This document shows, one piece after another, positions 32,680 through 41,502 of a stretch of 64,000 nucleotides of DNA (positions are counted from its first letter, which is position 1; each line of letters opens with the position of its first letter). The notes under the pieces were generated by a model that was given only the letters and a program-made list of their open reading frames with translations, did no database searches and was not told where the DNA came from. The DNA comes from Anaerosporomusa subterranea (GTDB lineage Bacteria; Bacillota; Negativicutes; Sporomusales; Acetonemataceae): positions 930,001-994,000 of the forward strand of contig NZ_LSGP01000017.1 of the NCBI RefSeq assembly GCF_001611555.1. Reading direction: 5' to 3'. Made by a program: the position numbers and the translations under genes.

Positions 32680-34023
32680 ATGCTTCAAAGGATGGCAACA
32701 GCATTAACTCGCTGGAGCACTCGTTGGGTTCCTGACGCTTGGGTAATTGCAGTAGTTCTAAGTATGTTTGCATTCGGCATTGCTCTGATTTTTACTCAAT
32801 CCACCGTATATCAACTGATTCAATACTGGGGCAGAGGCTTCTGGACGCTTTTGGGCTTCGCCATGCAGATGTCTCTGATCATCATGACAGGCTATATTCT
32901 CGCCGTTTCGCCTCCAGTGGGGCGCTTACTTGACAAGCTGGCTGGCCTCCCTAAGACCCCGGCCGGATGCATCGCCATGATGGCGGCGTTCTCCATGGTT
33001 TCCGCTTGGATCAACTGGGGTTTTTCCATCGTCGGCAGTGCCGTATTTACCAAATACATCGGCCGCAAGCAGCGGGGTGTAGACTATCGGCTATTAGTCT
33101 CTGCAGCCTATTTGGGCTTGGGCACATTTTGGCATGCGGGATTATCGGCGTCAGCGCCGCTGTTGGTTGCTACTCCTAAACATTTCATGGAAGCAAAAAT
33201 TGGCTTGATTCCTGTCACTCAAACTATTTTCCATCCTTTCAATCTGTTGCTATGTGCGACGATTTTAATTGCAATGACGCTATTCACCCCGAGACTGCAT
33301 CCAAAACCGGAGAATGTAATTGAAGCCGATCCAGCAGCTCTTGGTGAAGAACAAGGCTTCCAACCGCCAGTGCTGCCTTTAAACCCGACTCCTGGTCAGA
33401 GAATAGAGCATAGCCCAATTATTAACTATGTAACTGGTATTGCCGGAATTGTCTGGTTGTTCTGGCATTTTAGCAAAAATGGTCCTCTACTCACTTTGGA
33501 CGTAGTTAACTTCGCCTTCCTAATGATTGGCATCTTGCTGCATCGCACACCGGCGTCACTCTTGAAAGCAGCCGAAGAGGCTGGTACCTTCATATGGGGC
33601 GTTGTACTACAGTTCCCGTTCTATGCTGGTATTTTTGGCATCATCTCGTACTCCAAACTCGATAGCGTCATCGCTGACTGGTTCACAGCTATCGCAACAA
33701 AAGACACGTATGCATTGATCGTATTCTGGTATTCAGGCATTCTTAACTATTTCGTTCCGTCGGGCGGTTCGAAATGGGCGATTGAAGCACCATACGTTAT
33801 TGAAGCTGGCAGAAACCTGGGCGTGCCTGACGCGCTGTCGGTTGTTGCTTATTCTTGGGGCGACATGGCCACAGACATTATTCAGCCGTTCTGGGCTATT
33901 CCTCTGCTGGGTGTTGCCAAACTAGGCTTCAAAGACATCATGGGTTATTGTCTAATCTTGTTCTTCGTCTACATGGTAATTACCTCGTTGTTCTTCTGGG
34001 CAGCGCCGTTGTTCTACCTCTAG
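32680..34023 (+). CDS. atoE: Short-chain fatty acid transporter, AtoE family
   Basis: Integral membrane protein of 447 residues with about ten or more hydrophobic segments. Family blocks are WVPDAWVIAVVLSMFAFGIAL near the start, VSAWINWGFSIVGSAVFTKYIG, LGTFWHAGLSASAPLLVAT and the late WGDMATDIIQPFWAIPLLG. AtoE-type carriers move short-chain acids such as butyrate or propionate, and the true substrate here is unknown. GAAAGAAGG precedes the ATG. It is probably controlled by sigma-54 and the upstream regulator. It is separated by a terminator-like hairpin from the fumarase genes. Confidence 0.88.
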   Translation: MLQRMATALTRWSTRWVPDAWVIAVVLSMFAFGIALIFTQSTVYQLIQYWGRGFWTLLGFAMQMSLIIMTGYILAVSPPVGRLLDKLAGLPKTPAGCIAMMAAFSMVSAWINWGFSIVGSAVFTKYIGRKQRGVDYRLLVSAAYLGLGTFWHAGLSASAPLLVATPKHFMEAKIGLIPVTQTIFHPFNLLLCATILIAMTLFTPRLHPKPENVIEADPAALGEEQGFQPPVLPLNPTPGQRIEHSPIINYVTGIAGIVWLFWHFSKNGPLLTLDVVNFAFLMIGILLHRTPASLLKAAEEAGTFIWGVVLQFPFYAGIFGIISYSKLDSVIADWFTAIATKDTYALIVFWYSGILNYFVPSGGSKWAIEAPYVIEAGRNLGVPDALSVVAYSWGDMATDIIQPFWAIPLLGVAKLGFKDIMGYCLILFFVYMVITSLFFWAAPLFYL

Positions 34024-34060
34024 ACCTGCAGCGGCAAACGACCGAAAACAGATTGTATAA

Positions 34061-34116
34061 AAACGCAAACTGGATCACGGCTAGCTATAGCAGGTCGTGA
34101 TCCAGTTTGCGTTTGC
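34061..34116 (+). terminator. Long hairpin between atoE and fumarase genes
   Basis: 19-bp perfect stem (AAACGCAAACTGGATCACG and complement) with a 16-nt loop, then a short T-rich tail. It suggests that the fumarase operon has its own promoter or depends on partial readthrough. Confidence 0.8.
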
Positions 34117-34217
34117 TTCGACAAATTAAAACGTCTGAATTTTTGGGAAGGAAAAAGCAGATAAAGAGCGAAACGGAGTATATAGGAAATATTCTGTACT
34201 ATTAAAGGAGGGTATTT

Positions 34218-35063
34218 ATGCGTACTGTCCAGGCTCAAGTCATCACAGAGGCTGTTGCCAAGCTATGTATTGACGCCAACTACTACCTTTCTGAAGACAT
34301 CTTCAATGCTCTGACGCAGAGCAAGGAAAAGGAGGAGTCTTCCCTCGGTCGTGAGATTCTTGGTCAACTGGTGGATAATGCCTGCATCGCCAGACAAGAA
34401 GCCATGCCGATTTGCCAGGATACAGGCATGGCTGTTGTATTCATGGAGATTGGCCAAGATGTGCATATCGAAGGAGGCGACCTCAAGGCTGCTGTGGACG
34501 CCGGCGTCGCAAAAGGCTATAAGGATGGCTATCTGCGTAAATCAGTTGTCAATGATCCGATGTTTGTTCGCAAAAATACGAACGACAACACTCCTGCCAT
34601 TTTACATATTGACATAGTTCCTGGCGATAAAATTCATATTACGATTGCGCCAAAAGGGTTTGGCAGTGAAAACATGAGCGCAGTCAAAATGCTGACTCCT
34701 TCGGCAGGTGTCGCCGGCTTGAAGAAATTTGTTACCGATACAGTTTCAGCCGCAGGCTCAAATCCCTGTCCGCCGATCGTAGTTGGTGTTGGCATCGGCG
34801 GTACGTTTGAAAAGGCAGCCTATTTAGCGAAAAAAGCGCTTTTGCGTCCGATCAACAAACGAAATACTGATCCGGTCTATGCAAAACTTGAAGAAGAACT
34901 TCTCGAATTAGTTAACAAGACAGGTGTTGGTCCACAAGGGCTCGGCGGCATAACTACCGCTCTTGGCGTCAATGTCGAATACTTTCCTACCCACATCGCC
35001 GGCATGCCGGCAGCGATCAATATCAACTGCCATGCCACCCGGCATGCGGAAGTAACGATATAA
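34218..35063 (+). CDS. Class I fumarate hydratase, alpha subunit
   Basis: Protein of 281 residues, the N-terminal half of class I (iron-sulfur) fumarase, here a separate subunit. The [4Fe-4S] cluster Cys lie in MPICQDTGMAVVF, SNPCPPIVVGVGIGG and ININCHATRHAEVTI. SENMSAVKMLTPSAG is also conserved. AAAGGAGGG precedes the ATG. It forms an operon with the beta subunit 14 nt downstream and with SdhCAB. Tartrate dehydratase is a close relative, but the succinate dehydrogenase neighbours favour fumarate/malate. Confidence 0.92.
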   Translation: MRTVQAQVITEAVAKLCIDANYYLSEDIFNALTQSKEKEESSLGREILGQLVDNACIARQEAMPICQDTGMAVVFMEIGQDVHIEGGDLKAAVDAGVAKGYKDGYLRKSVVNDPMFVRKNTNDNTPAILHIDIVPGDKIHITIAPKGFGSENMSAVKMLTPSAGVAGLKKFVTDTVSAAGSNPCPPIVVGVGIGGTFEKAAYLAKKALLRPINKRNTDPVYAKLEEELLELVNKTGVGPQGLGGITTALGVNVEYFPTHIAGMPAAININCHATRHAEVTI

Positions 35064-35077
35064 GGAGAGTGGAGAAA

Positions 35078-35635
35078 ATGGCGGAACAAGTTCGCATTAC
35101 CACCCCGCTGACGGAAGCAGCTGCTCGCAGTCTAAAAGCAGGCGATAGTGTGTTGATTACCGGGACTATTTATACTGGGCGCGATGCCGCACATAAGCGG
35201 CTAATTGAAACACTTGATCGCGGCGAGCCATTGCCTGTGGATTTCGCCGGGCAGATCATCTATTATGTAGGACCTTCCCCTGCTAAGCCTGGCCAGCCAA
35301 TCGGGTCAGCCGGTCCGACCACTAGCGGCAGGATGGATGCTTATACGCCGAAAATGCTTGACCAGGGTCTAAAAGGCATGATCGGCAAAGGCTATCGTAC
35401 AGCAGAAGTTGTTGAAGCTATGAAGAAACATGGTGCAGTGTATTTTGCCGCCACCGGCGGCGCAGCGGCGCTCATTGCAAAAAGCATCAAAAAGTATGAG
35501 ATCATTGCCTATGAAGACCTTGGCACCGAAGCGATCTCCAAACTAACTGTTGAAGACTTCCCGGCTATTGTCGTGATCGATAGTGAAGGTAGAAATTATT
35601 ATGAAGAAGGTCAAAAACCATATCGGAGGTTGTAA
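35078..35635 (+). CDS. Class I fumarate hydratase, beta subunit
   Basis: Protein of 185 residues, the C-terminal domain of class I fumarase as a separate subunit. Motifs: GDSVLITGTIYTGRDAAHKRL, the GPTTSGRMD substrate-binding block (residues about 83-92), MIGKGYRT, and GAVYFAATGGAAALIAK. The start was set at ATG 35078 because AAGGAG is then at normal distance; a GTG at 35069 is too close to it. The next gene, sdhC, begins 3 nt after its stop. Confidence 0.92.
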   Translation: MAEQVRITTPLTEAAARSLKAGDSVLITGTIYTGRDAAHKRLIETLDRGEPLPVDFAGQIIYYVGPSPAKPGQPIGSAGPTTSGRMDAYTPKMLDQGLKGMIGKGYRTAEVVEAMKKHGAVYFAATGGAAALIAKSIKKYEIIAYEDLGTEAISKLTVEDFPAIVVIDSEGRNYYEEGQKPYRRL

Positions 35636-35637
35636 GT

Positions 35638-36249
35638 GTGAGTCAGACTGACTTTTACCTGCGAAGGCTTCATTCACTAACCGGCATTGTGCCGATCGGC
35701 TTCTTTCTCCTCGAGCATATCTTCACGATTTCCCGGGCCCTCGCCGGTCCGAAGGAGTTTGACGCTGCCACGGCATTTATTCAGACTCTACCTATGAAAG
35801 CGGCAATGGAGATTGGCTTCATTGCTCTGCCGTTGCTGTTTCACGGCATCTATGGATTGTACGCCGCGTTTATTGCCAAAAACAATGTGCTGACCTATTC
35901 CTACTTCCGTAACTGGACCTTCTACGCGCAGCGGATTACTGCCTATATCGCGTTTGCCTTCATTATTTGGCATGTATGGCTGCTGCGTTTTGGCGGCTCT
36001 GGTCTGGGGCAAGTCACGACATTTAAGGCAGTTTCCCAGGTGATGGCTGATCCTATCGTCCTGGCATTGCATGCCATCGGCTTGGTCGCCACCATTTTTC
36101 ACTTCACCAATGGCTTATGGACATTCCTGATTACTTGGGGCGTCACAGTAGGCCCGCGCTCTCAGCAAATGAGTCAGTATGCTTGCTGGGGACTATTCGC
36201 ACTGCTAAATATCGCTGGACTCGCAGCGCTGATGCGCTTTGCCGGCTAG
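35638..36249 (+). CDS. sdhC: Succinate dehydrogenase/fumarate reductase cytochrome b558 subunit
   Basis: Integral membrane protein of 203 residues with five hydrophobic segments, matching the single-anchor, di-heme SdhC of Bacillus and epsilonproteobacterial type. Candidate heme His lie in the helices RLHSLTGIVPIGFFLLEH, LLFHGIYGLYAAF, AFIIWHVWLLRF and ALHAIGLVATIFHFTNGLW. It exchanges electrons with menaquinone. The GTG start is preceded by GGAGGTTG. It is followed by SdhA and SdhB with 15- and 0-nt gaps, so the three make one complex. Confidence 0.92.
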   Translation: MSQTDFYLRRLHSLTGIVPIGFFLLEHIFTISRALAGPKEFDAATAFIQTLPMKAAMEIGFIALPLLFHGIYGLYAAFIAKNNVLTYSYFRNWTFYAQRITAYIAFAFIIWHVWLLRFGGSGLGQVTTFKAVSQVMADPIVLALHAIGLVATIFHFTNGLWTFLITWGVTVGPRSQQMSQYACWGLFALLNIAGLAALMRFAG

Positions 36250-36264
36250 GAGGGGGAGGAAAAC

Positions 36265-38022
36265 ATGAAAATCATCGTTGTAGGCGGCGGTGCTGCTGGC
36301 TTAATGGCCACGATGCGCATTGCTGAACTTGGACAAAAGGTAGATCTGTTCTCCGTCGTCCCCGTCAAACGCTCTCACACCGGCTGCGCCCAGGGCGGCA
36401 TGAACGGCGCGCTTGACACTAAGGGACAGGGTGACTCACCACAGCAACATTTCATGGATACCGTGCTTGGCGGTGACTTTCTCGCCAATCAGCCGCCGGT
36501 AAAGGCGCTGTGCGACGCTGCACCGGAACTCATCTATATGCTTGATCGAATGGGCATGATGTTCACCCGTACAACAGAAGGACTTTTGGATCTGCGTCCA
36601 TTTGGCGGCACCAAGCATAAACGGACAGCTTTTTCCGGCGCGACGACTGGTCAGCAACTCTTGAACACGCTTGATGAGCAAGTTCGCCGCTATGAGAGCA
36701 AGGGCTTAGTCAACAAGTATGAAGGCTGGGAGTTCCTGTCAGCCATCCTCGATGAAAACGGCGAATGCCGCGGTATTGTTGCTCAGAGCTTAACTGACAT
36801 GAGAATTGAAGCCTTCATGGCAGACGCTGTGATTCTGGCCACAGGCGGCATCGGAATGGTGTTTGGCCGCAGCACAAATGGGACTATCTCTAATGGTTCC
36901 GCGTCATCCATCGCTTACCAACAGGGAGCCGTTTATGGCAACGGCGAGTTTATCCAAATCCATCCCACCGCTCTGCCGGGTGAAGATAAACGCCGCCTGA
37001 TGAGTGAATCGGCACGCGGTGATGGTGGACGCATTTGGACCTACAAAGACGGAAAACCTTGGTATTTCCTTGAAGAATGGTATCCTGCCTATGGCAACCT
37101 GGTTCCCCGTGATGTAGCTGCCAGAGCCATTTTTAAAGTCTGCACCGAGATGGGGCTAGGCGTTGATGGCAAGAACATTGTGTACCTGGATGTATCGCAT
37201 ATTGACGCTAAAGAGCTTAATCGCAAACTAGGCGGTATCATGGAGATTTATGAGAAGTTTATCGGTGAAGATCCGCGCAAAGTACCGATGAAGATTTTCC
37301 CCTCCATGCACTACACAATGGGCGGTCTGTGGACAGATTACAGCCATATGACCAAGATCCCCGGACTGTTTGCAGCTGGTGAGTGTGACTACATGTATCA
37401 CGGCGCTAACCGTCTGGGTGGCAATTCCTTGATGTCGGCAACCTATAGCGGCATGGTCGCCGGTCCGGCTGCGGTCAATTTTGTCAAAGGCCGGCAGCGT
37501 AAAGATCTGGCTTCTTCAACAGCTGATTCCTACAAAAAGAAGGAGATCGACGCTTACGAACAACTGTTGAAAATGGACGGACCGGAGAATCCGTATACCA
37601 TTCACCGTGAAATGGGCGACTGGATGACTGAAAACTGCACAATTCAGCGCTATAACGCGAAACTGGCGGCGACTGACAACAAACTGCTGGAGCTGAAAGA
37701 ACGCTGGCAGAGAGTGCACGTAGCTGATAAATCCCGTCACGCCAACCAAGTTGTTTTGTTCACCCGCCAACTCAAACATATGCTTGAACTGGCGCGCGTC
37801 ATAACCGTTGGCGCGCTCAATCGCAATGAAAGCCGGGGTTCACACTTTAAACCCGAATTCCCGGAACGCGATGATGAAAACTGGCTTAAAACGACCATGG
37901 CTTCATATACGCCAGATGGTCCGGTCCTGCGCTATGAAGAAGTAGATACTTCGCTGGTGCAGCCGCGAGCCCGTCGCTACGATGTAGACAACTCGGCGTC
38001 CGCCAAGAAGGAGGCCAAGTAA
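36265..38022 (+). CDS. sdhA: Succinate dehydrogenase/fumarate reductase flavoprotein subunit
   Basis: Protein of 585 residues. FAD-binding start IIVVGGGAAGLMATMRIAE; the flavin-linking His is in RSHTGCAQGGMNGAL. Substrate site blocks: QIHPTALPG, ESARGDGGRIWTY, and HYTMGGLWTDY with FAAGECDYMYHGANRLGGNS. The C-terminal HFKPEFPERDDENW is also conserved. GGAGGGGGAGG precedes the ATG. In an anaerobe with fumarase beside it, fumarate reduction is the more likely physiological direction, but sequence alone does not set it. Confidence 0.95.
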   Translation: MKIIVVGGGAAGLMATMRIAELGQKVDLFSVVPVKRSHTGCAQGGMNGALDTKGQGDSPQQHFMDTVLGGDFLANQPPVKALCDAAPELIYMLDRMGMMFTRTTEGLLDLRPFGGTKHKRTAFSGATTGQQLLNTLDEQVRRYESKGLVNKYEGWEFLSAILDENGECRGIVAQSLTDMRIEAFMADAVILATGGIGMVFGRSTNGTISNGSASSIAYQQGAVYGNGEFIQIHPTALPGEDKRRLMSESARGDGGRIWTYKDGKPWYFLEEWYPAYGNLVPRDVAARAIFKVCTEMGLGVDGKNIVYLDVSHIDAKELNRKLGGIMEIYEKFIGEDPRKVPMKIFPSMHYTMGGLWTDYSHMTKIPGLFAAGECDYMYHGANRLGGNSLMSATYSGMVAGPAAVNFVKGRQRKDLASSTADSYKKKEIDAYEQLLKMDGPENPYTIHREMGDWMTENCTIQRYNAKLAATDNKLLELKERWQRVHVADKSRHANQVVLFTRQLKHMLELARVITVGALNRNESRGSHFKPEFPERDDENWLKTTMASYTPDGPVLRYEEVDTSLVQPRARRYDVDNSASAKKEAK

Positions 38023-38766
38023 ATGAAGACCGTGCACTTGATTATCAAACGCCAGGATACACCGAACTCAGCGCCATATACCCAGGAATTCATGGTGCCG
38101 CATACTGACAATATGAATGTCGTGACTGCGCTGATGGAAATCCAGAAGAACCCTGTCACTAAAGATGGCCAAACGGTGAATCCGGTTGTATGGGAATGCA
38201 ATTGCCTCGAGGAAGTATGCGGCGCTTGCAGTATGATTATCAACGGCAAGGCGCGGCAAGCCTGCTCAGCGCTGATCGCGCATCTGACACAACCGATTAC
38301 GCTGGCGCCCTTGACAAAGTTCCCGGTCGTTCGCGACCTGATGATTGACCGCCAACGTATGTTTGACGCATTAAAAACAGTCAAAGGCTGGGTTAATGTG
38401 GATGGCACGATGTTGATTGGCCGTGGCCCGCGCATGGCGCAAAAGGACCAAGAAGAGGTGTATCCTATCTCTCGCTGCATGACATGTGGCTGCTGCATGG
38501 AATCCTGCCCGAACTATCATCCGGATTCCGCTTTCCTCGGGCCTGCCCCGATCGCCCAAGTGCAGTTATTCAATACCCACCCTATTGGCGCAATGCAAAA
38601 AGACGAGCGATTGGAAGCCTTAACAGGCCCTGGCGGCATCGCTGCCTGCGGTAATGCGCAGAACTGCGCCGCCGCCTGCCCCAAACAAATCCCGCTAACC
38701 GGTGCGATCGCCAAACTCAACCGTCAAGTTAATAAATTTACCTTCAGCAAGTTGTTCGACAAATAA
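38023..38766 (+). CDS. sdhB: Succinate dehydrogenase/fumarate reductase iron-sulfur subunit
   Basis: Protein of 247 residues that carries electrons between flavin and heme/quinone. The [2Fe-2S] Cys are in CNCLEEVCGACSMIINGKARQAC. The [4Fe-4S] and [3Fe-4S] clusters are in CMTCGCCMESCPNYHP and CGNAQNCAAACPKQIP. The ATG follows the sdhA stop without a gap, a sign of translational coupling. A terminator follows. Confidence 0.95.
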   Translation: MKTVHLIIKRQDTPNSAPYTQEFMVPHTDNMNVVTALMEIQKNPVTKDGQTVNPVVWECNCLEEVCGACSMIINGKARQACSALIAHLTQPITLAPLTKFPVVRDLMIDRQRMFDALKTVKGWVNVDGTMLIGRGPRMAQKDQEEVYPISRCMTCGCCMESCPNYHPDSAFLGPAPIAQVQLFNTHPIGAMQKDERLEALTGPGGIAACGNAQNCAAACPKQIPLTGAIAKLNRQVNKFTFSKLFDK

Positions 38767-38779
38767 TAGTTGTGAGAAG

Positions 38780-38812
38780 AGTCCGCTCCAAACGAATGGG
38801 GCGGACTTTCTT
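38780..38812 (+). terminator. Terminator after sdhB
   Basis: AGTCCGCTCC/GGGGCGGACT hairpin followed by a TTTCTTT tail. Confidence 0.85.
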
Positions 38813-38867
38813 TACTACTAGAATCTAAATCTCCGAGCGCGTCGAAGGCTTGTAGCGTAGGGCCAAA

Positions 38868-38960
38868 ACACTAGCGCCACGAGACGATATGAGCGCCACT
38901 ATGCGATATTAAATAATAATAGTGGTACATTTGTGCCGCTCGTGTTCATCGTACTTAAAA
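38868..38960. repeat. Intergenic repeat family R1, copy B
   Basis: Ordered blocks GAGCGCCACTA, ATAATAATA, TTTGTGCCGCT and GTGT as in the copy at about 14,985. CCACTAT and ATAGTGG can form an inner stem. The 355 nt between sdhB and the GNAT gene hold this element and no gene. Confidence 0.6.
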
Positions 38961-39121
38961 CATCCTCGTCTTATCAAGACTTCGCTAGCGGTTTTTCTTG
39001 TTGAGAACAGTTTCGGCCTAATGTCATGAAAATGCCAGACAAATGTTATGAGTTGAGGCTGCATATATTTGTATAATTAATGGTGAAAAGCAAGCGTTTT
39101 GCCACGATGAGGAGGAAACCT

Positions 39122-39559
39122 ATGCCGACAATTGTACGGATTGAGGGAACGGACCTAAAAGAACTTGCCGCTTTGAGCCAGGAGCTTTGTGGACGAGAAG
39201 CCAATATAGCTTGCCTGAAGGACACCTTAGAAAAGATAGTTCATAACCCGGATTATATCTTAATCGGAGCCAGAGACGATCAGCATCGGTTGATTGGCTC
39301 GGTAATGGGCATTATCTGCATGGATGTAGTGGGTGATTGTCGGCCGTTTGTAGTTCTGGAGAATCTGATTGTTAGTGAAAGAGCGCGCGGGTTAGGAATC
39401 GGCAAATTGCTGGTTAGCTATATTGAAGAACGCGCTCGTGAACGAAATTGCTATTACATCATGTTTGCTTCGCTTGCTAAACGCAAGGAAGCCCATCGGT
39501 TTTATGAAAGTATAGGATACGCTAAAGGGGTTGTTGAAGGGTTTAAAAAATATTTGTGA
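39122..39559 (+). CDS. GNAT family N-acetyltransferase
   Basis: Protein of 145 residues with a single GNAT domain. The acetyl-CoA pyrophosphate-binding loop is VSERARGLGIGKLLVSYIEE (R-x2-G-x-G/A pattern). The preceding strand VVLENLIV and the C-terminal AHRFYESIGYAKG are typical. The substrate is unknown. ATG 39122 is chosen for GAGGAGG 8 nt upstream; an in-frame start at 39080 lacks one. It stands alone. Confidence 0.9.
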   Translation: MPTIVRIEGTDLKELAALSQELCGREANIACLKDTLEKIVHNPDYILIGARDDQHRLIGSVMGIICMDVVGDCRPFVVLENLIVSERARGLGIGKLLVSYIEERARERNCYYIMFASLAKRKEAHRFYESIGYAKGVVEGFKKYL

Positions 39560-39634
39560 TCAATATTTTTTCCCAGGGATATGATGATGAGTTTGCCGCA
39601 TACTAAATTCATCATCATGTTGGAGGTGACATTC

Positions 39635-39796
39635 ATGGCATTGTCTGGTGTAAAATGTTTGGTTTCAAATTGCAACTATTGGGAACAAGGAAATCAGTGT
39701 GATGCTTCCGCTATTGAGGTCAATGTGGACGGCGGCGGTCGGGAAGCGATTAAGAGCGATCAGACCAATTGCCGTACTTTTAAGCCTGCTAAATGA
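39635..39796 (+). CDS. DUF1540 small Cys-containing protein
   Basis: Protein of 53 residues: MALSGVKCLVSNCNYWEQGN and later C in QCDASAIEVNV and TNCRTFKPAK. The four-Cys spacing and the VxCxVxxCxYW start match DUF1540, a family common in spore-forming Firmicutes and probably metal-binding. GGAGGTGA precedes ATG 39635 by 5 nt; upstream in-frame Met codons are not expected to be used. It is followed by a terminator. Confidence 0.85.
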   Translation: MALSGVKCLVSNCNYWEQGNQCDASAIEVNVDGGGREAIKSDQTNCRTFKPAK

Positions 39797-39803
39797 GGTT
39801 GAA

Positions 39804-39834
39804 CAAAAACCCGGCGTAACCGGGTTTTTGTTTT
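39804..39834 (+). terminator. Terminator after the DUF1540 gene
   Basis: CAAAAACCCGG/CCGGGTTTTTG with a 5-nt loop and T run. Confidence 0.92.
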
Positions 39835-39884
39835 TATTGCCATATGCTACAATTTGGACAGGAACATATTTTGGAGGTGTCTGC

Positions 39885-40427
39885 GTGAAGAGAGGATACA
39901 TACTACTGACGCTGTTAGTGCTATTCGCTTACCAAAGTTTCGCACCTGTGCAGTGCTTCGCTTTTGAAACACGTCGGGTGGTGCTGGTCGGCCCAGTGGA
40001 TACGGCGCGGTATCAGAGCAAAGAAATCAACAAAATTATTCAGGACAGCTGGAAACGAGTGTTTCGTTATCCTTTTTACGAAGTGACTGCCGAAATCCGT
40101 AGCATGGAGAAACCGATGAACAAAGCAGCTCTCGAGAAGTTGACTCGCGATCAGGATGCTGATATTGTGGTCGCTACAGAGATCGTTCGCCTGCACGACA
40201 TCACCTACAACCGTGGTTTCTGGGATGACGAAACTTGGCAAGAAATTGATTTACTGTTAACGGTAAAGACATATGTTAGGGACAATAAACAGTACCAAGC
40301 CTTTTCTGTCAGACGTTGGCAAAGTGAGCCGCTTTCTATCAATAGTGGCGCGGCGCCGCTGATCAGTGATGCAATGGAGGAGGTTTTGCTGAAAGCGTCG
40401 TTCAAGCGTGTACCGCAAGAACTATGA
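39885..40427 (+). CDS. Secreted protein of unknown function
   Basis: Protein of 180 residues with a signal peptide (MKRGYILLTLLVLFAYQSF, likely cleaved near AFA-FETRR). The mature part begins VVLVGPVDTARYQSKEINKI and contains DQDADIVVATEIVRLHD, an alpha/beta pattern reminiscent of periplasmic lipoprotein-like small domains. There are no enzyme motifs. GTG 39885 is the start because GGAGGTG lies 6 nt upstream and the signal peptide begins there; the frame runs 62 codons further upstream over the DUF1540 gene. I do not recognise the family. Confidence 0.75.
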   Translation: MKRGYILLTLLVLFAYQSFAPVQCFAFETRRVVLVGPVDTARYQSKEINKIIQDSWKRVFRYPFYEVTAEIRSMEKPMNKAALEKLTRDQDADIVVATEIVRLHDITYNRGFWDDETWQEIDLLLTVKTYVRDNKQYQAFSVRRWQSEPLSINSGAAPLISDAMEEVLLKASFKRVPQEL

Positions 40428-40522
40428 CAATACTTTCGAATTTCCCATAAATATGATTTATGTCACATATCCTTAGGCTAAATTGAGGTATGCTAACAAT
40501 AGATTGAAGGAGGCGATGATCT

Positions 40523-41479
40523 ATGTTGCCCAAAGGAGCAAATCTGCAAAAAATTCATAACGGTAAGAAGACGTATGCCGTAACCCCTCATCTGCCCGCA
40601 GGCTTTGTTAAACCAGATATGCTGAGAAAATACGCCGATGTGGCTGAAAGATATGGTGGCATCCTAAAACTGACTTCCGCCCAGCGGATTATGATCACTG
40701 CGTTGAAGGCTGAAGACATTGAGAATGTTTGGGCTGATCTTGGTATGGAGCCGGCGATGGGCTTTGCCAACTGTGTGCGCAGCATCAAAATCTGCCCAGG
40801 CATTGCTTTTTGTAAACGCGGCAAGCAAGACAGTGTCAAACTCGGTCTGGAATTGGATAAACGCTGGCACAAAAAGGAAATGCCCTCACGCATGAAATTT
40901 GGGGTGGCCGGCTGCGCTAACTCCTGCTCGGAAATATATATTAAGGACATCGGCGTAATGGGTACAGATGATGGTTGGGATGTCTATGTTGGCGGCAGTG
41001 CTGGCTCGCATCCACGTCTCGCTGAAAAACTGATTGAAGGCCTTCAATATGATGAAGTCTTGCAGATCGTGGATATCATTGTTGAATATTACCAGCAGTA
41101 TGCCGACATTGAGCGTGTTGGTCAATTTATCGACCGAATCGGTTTTAAAAAGTTCAAAGCAGATGTGCTGGCTCGCTTTTATCAAGGTGTCAGTGTGACA
41201 AGTGAACCGGAAGTACCCCAATCAAAAGACAGTGATAAAATTGCTCCGATCGCCGGCGGCTTAACTGAAGGAACACTGGTAATTGGCGACAGGATTGCCC
41301 AAGACAGCATCATTGCTGATATTGTCCGGATTTACCCGCAGACCGTCCCTGTATTCCGCTCCTTCGGCATGGGCTGTCTCGGTTGTCCGTCCTCAGCCGG
41401 TGAACCAGTTTCGCGCGCGGCGGAAATTCACGGTTCTGATTTGGCAGATCTCTTGGCTGCTTTAAATGCAGTGATCTAA
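40523..41479 (+). CDS. Siroheme nitrite/sulfite reductase-like protein fused to DUF1858
   Basis: Protein of 318 residues. Residues 1-215 are one nitrite/sulfite reductase half-repeat. YGGILKLTSAQRIMITALK is the substrate-side start. The Cys are in ANCVRSIKICPGIAFCKRG and VAGCANSCSEIYIKDIG, matching the siroheme-[4Fe-4S] ligand pattern. Residues 250-318 form a DUF1858-type domain (ADIVRIYPQTVPVFRSFGMGCLGCP), known from hybrid-cluster-associated proteins. It is about half the size of assimilatory enzymes and similar to small dissimilatory-type reductases. Substrate is unknown. AAGGAGGCGATG precedes the ATG. It is followed by a 222-residue Cys-containing protein in the same transcript. Confidence 0.8.
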   Translation: MLPKGANLQKIHNGKKTYAVTPHLPAGFVKPDMLRKYADVAERYGGILKLTSAQRIMITALKAEDIENVWADLGMEPAMGFANCVRSIKICPGIAFCKRGKQDSVKLGLELDKRWHKKEMPSRMKFGVAGCANSCSEIYIKDIGVMGTDDGWDVYVGGSAGSHPRLAEKLIEGLQYDEVLQIVDIIVEYYQQYADIERVGQFIDRIGFKKFKADVLARFYQGVSVTSEPEVPQSKDSDKIAPIAGGLTEGTLVIGDRIAQDSIIADIVRIYPQTVPVFRSFGMGCLGCPSSAGEPVSRAAEIHGSDLADLLAALNAVI

Positions 41480-41502
41480 CGATAAGTTCAAGGAGGATAA
41501 CT

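Noticed and set aside
39699-39884. N-terminal extension of the secreted protein gene, overlapping the DUF1540 gene
   Set aside because: The signal peptide and GGAGGTG ribosome site place the start at GTG 39885; the extension overlaps a real gene and a terminator.
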